Below are positions 62,271 through 64,000 of a stretch of DNA of 64,000 nucleotides, one piece after another (within the stretch, counting starts at the first letter, position 1; each line of letters starts with the position of its first letter). The position numbers and the translations under genes were made by a program. The notes beneath the pieces are model-generated. The model searched no databases. It was not told the origin of the DNA and worked only from the letters and a program-made list of their open reading frames with translations. Source of the DNA: Thauera sp. (GTDB taxonomy: Bacteria > Pseudomonadota > Gammaproteobacteria > Burkholderiales > Rhodocyclaceae); NCBI GenBank assembly GCA_017302295.1, contig JAFLDS010000012.1:33532-97531 (forward strand), in the 5' to 3' direction.

Positions 62271-64000
62271 ATGAGCGCACTGACCTTTCCCAACCTCCAT
62301 CCCGCGTTTCGCACCGACATCCAGGCGCTGCGCGGTTTCGCGGTGCTCGTCGTGCTGTTCTACCACGCCCAGCTCGCGCTGTTTCCAGCCGGCTTTCTCG
62401 GCGTCGACATTTTTTTCGTTATCTCCGGCTTCCTGATCACCAGCCTGATCAGAAACGGCATCGAGGCCGGCAGCTTCCGCTTCGCCGCGTTCTACTTCCG
62501 GCGCGCAAAGCGCCTGCTGCCTGCGGCCTACGTCACCTTCCTCGGTACGGCCCTGCTCGCGCCCTTCTTCCTCACTAGCCCGGAAATGCACGATTTTCTG
62601 CGCCAGATGGGTGGCGCGGTGACCTTTTCGGCGAACTTCGTGCTGCGCGCGCAGACGGGTTACTTCGAGGGAGGCTCCGAGTTCAAGCCGCTGCTGCATG
62701 TCTGGTCGCTGGCGGTGGAGGAGCAGTACTACTTCGTGCTGCCCGCGCTGATGGTGTTCACGCCGCGCCGCTTCTGGCTCGGTGGCGCGGTGCTGCTGGC
62801 CGCGGGCAGCCTTGCGTTATGCCTCGCTCGTCCGTATGACGACTCCACCTTCTTCCTGCTCCCGGCGCGTGCATGGGAGCTGCTTATCGGCTCGGTGGGT
62901 GCACTGCTTCCGCCCGGGCGTCGCGTGGATGCGGTGGCGAAGCTCGCCTTCTGGCCGGCCTTGGCCGTGATGGTGCTGTGGCCCTTTCTCGCGCTCAGCC
63001 GCTACCACCCTGGCCCCGACGCGCTGCTCGTCTGCATCGCCACCCTGGTGGTGATCCTGCGCCGCCATCCGCTGCTGTCGCGCGGCCTGGCCATGCAGGC
63101 GCTCGCGCGCGTGGGGGACATGTCTTATTCGTTGTACCTGGTGCATTGGCCGCTGTTCGCCTTCTTCAACAACGCCTGGATCGGCGAAGCAGGCACGCAT
63201 CCGCCGCTCGCGCCGCGCCTCGGTCTCGTCCTGCTTTCGCTGCTGCTGGCCTACCTGCTGAACCGCTTCGTCGAGGAACCGGTGCGTGGCATGGAAATCC
63301 GCCGCCCGCGGCGCATGCTGCTGCCCACGGTGGCGGCGTCGATCGGGCTGGTGGCCGCCACGGCAGGGATGGCGCACGCTTTCGACGGCGAGCGCAACTA
63401 CGCGCGAGCGCGCGAGCCGAATCGGGGTTTCGGTCGCGAATGCAATTTCGAGACCGACTTCCAGCCACTCGAAAAATGCCGCAGCACCGCCTCGCCCGGC
63501 ATCCTGGTGTGGGGCGACTCCTACGCGATGCACCTGGTCGCGGGGCTGCGCGACACCGCCGGCGACGCGCCGGGCGTCGTGCAGGCGACCCGCGCCGCGT
63601 GCGGCCCCTTTATCGACCTTGCGCCGATCGCCTCGGCGCACAGCGGCGGTCGCAACCGGCGCTGGGCCGAGCGCTGCATCCGCTTCAACGACAGCGTGCT
63701 CGCCTACCTGAAGGACGCCAACAACATCCACACCGTGGTGCTATCCAGCCCGTTCGAGCGTTACGTCAAGCCAGGCGATCGCCTGTTGCGTCGCAGCGGG
63801 CCACAGGCCGCCTTCGAGCCGGCCGAAGCCGATGTGACGCTGGCCGTGCGCACCATGAAGGCGACGATCGAAGCGATCCGCGCCCAGGGCAAGAAGGTCG
63901 TCGTCGTCGCACCGCCGCCATCGGGCGGCTTCGACGTGGCGCGCTGCCTCGAGCGCCTGGAGCGCGGCATGCCCTCGATCGGCATGCGCGGCCAGTGCGA
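62271..64000 (+). CDS. Membrane O-acyltransferase with C-terminal SGNH domain (3' end outside window)
   Basis: An OafA/YrhL-type acyltransferase, 576 codons visible and still open at the window end. The N-terminal ten-helix acyltransferase_3 domain shows DIQALRGFAVLVVLFYHAQL with the catalytic His, GFLGVDIFFVISGFLIT, and LHVWSLAVEEQYYFVLPALM (as HVWSLAVEEQYYF). After about residue 365 comes a periplasmic SGNH hydrolase-like domain, GILVWGDSYAMHLVAGL, carrying the catalytic Ser. Proteins of this type acetylate lipopolysaccharide O-antigen or other surface glycans. The start is 54 bases after polA on the same strand. The ORF list does not carry it because no stop lies within the window. Confidence 0.92.
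   Translation, partial: MSALTFPNLHPAFRTDIQALRGFAVLVVLFYHAQLALFPAGFLGVDIFFVISGFLITSLIRNGIEAGSFRFAAFYFRRAKRLLPAAYVTFLGTALLAPFFLTSPEMHDFLRQMGGAVTFSANFVLRAQTGYFEGGSEFKPLLHVWSLAVEEQYYFVLPALMVFTPRRFWLGGAVLLAAGSLALCLARPYDDSTFFLLPARAWELLIGSVGALLPPGRRVDAVAKLAFWPALAVMVLWPFLALSRYHPGPDALLVCIATLVVILRRHPLLSRGLAMQALARVGDMSYSLYLVHWPLFAFFNNAWIGEAGTHPPLAPRLGLVLLSLLLAYLLNRFVEEPVRGMEIRRPRRMLLPTVAASIGLVAATAGMAHAFDGERNYARAREPNRGFGRECNFETDFQPLEKCRSTASPGILVWGDSYAMHLVAGLRDTAGDAPGVVQATRAACGPFIDLAPIASAHSGGRNRRWAERCIRFNDSVLAYLKDANNIHTVVLSSPFERYVKPGDRLLRRSGPQAAFEPAEADVTLAVRTMKATIEAIRAQGKKVVVVAPPPSGGFDVARCLERLERGMPSIGMRGQC

Overview
The window is GC-rich throughout, densely packed, and coded on both strands. Gene content and order point to a betaproteobacterium, most likely Rhodocyclales (a Thauera/Azoarcus-like genome). 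The evidence is the rng-maf-rlmH-rsfS-nadD string, the ahcY-tlyA-metF cluster behind an SAH riboswitch, dapF-DUF484-xerC, a 1,600-residue NAD-glutamate dehydrogenase and BPSS1780-type membrane proteins. The lineage is an inference from these features; no 16S gene is present. I see no prophage, insertion sequence, integron or CRISPR array.

Layout. 1-5 kb: the tail of an RND efflux pump with its outer-membrane lipoprotein, a CobW-type GTPase and an adenine deaminase. 5-9 kb: a membrane DUF2868 protein translationally coupled to a DUF3482 GTPase, then an EF-hand-like protein. 9-16 kb: NAD-glutamate dehydrogenase, a NERD-like/UvrD-like ATPase and a MarC membrane protein. 16-21 kb: a three-gene operon joining a TonB-dependent receptor, a periplasmic binding protein and a HAMP-GGDEF enzyme. 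21-31 kb: a more accessory stretch with recC (no recB or recD beside it), a cupin, an orphan TraT lipoprotein, an SGNH hydrolase, an orphan carbamoyltransferase and a Tim44-like protein, ending at tRNA-Lys.

31-47 kb: ruvC and yebC, a HerA-like ATPase, an EamA transporter, an HDOD-REC-GGDEF regulator, then the methyl-cycle block metF, tlyA, ahcY and metK. An SAH riboswitch precedes ahcY, and metK has a long structured leader behind a good promoter. Two lipid A acyltransferases and dapF-DUF484-xerC follow. 47-64 kb is housekeeping: ruvB, ruvA, a UbiA-family prenyltransferase, rng, maf, rlmH, rsfS, nadD, two membrane paralogues, thrB, a DNA glycosylase, a LOG-family protein, polA and the start of a membrane acyltransferase with an SGNH domain.

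A REP-like element built on GTAGGAGCGGGC... recurs at about 4.9, 39.3, 41.1, 49.1, 53.2 and 58.6 kb, usually as inverted pairs. One copy sits in frame inside polA, where it codes for part of the interdomain linker. The items most worth following up are the metK leader, the receptor/binding-protein/cyclase operon, the polA repeat, the lone recC and the DUF2868-DUF3482 pair.
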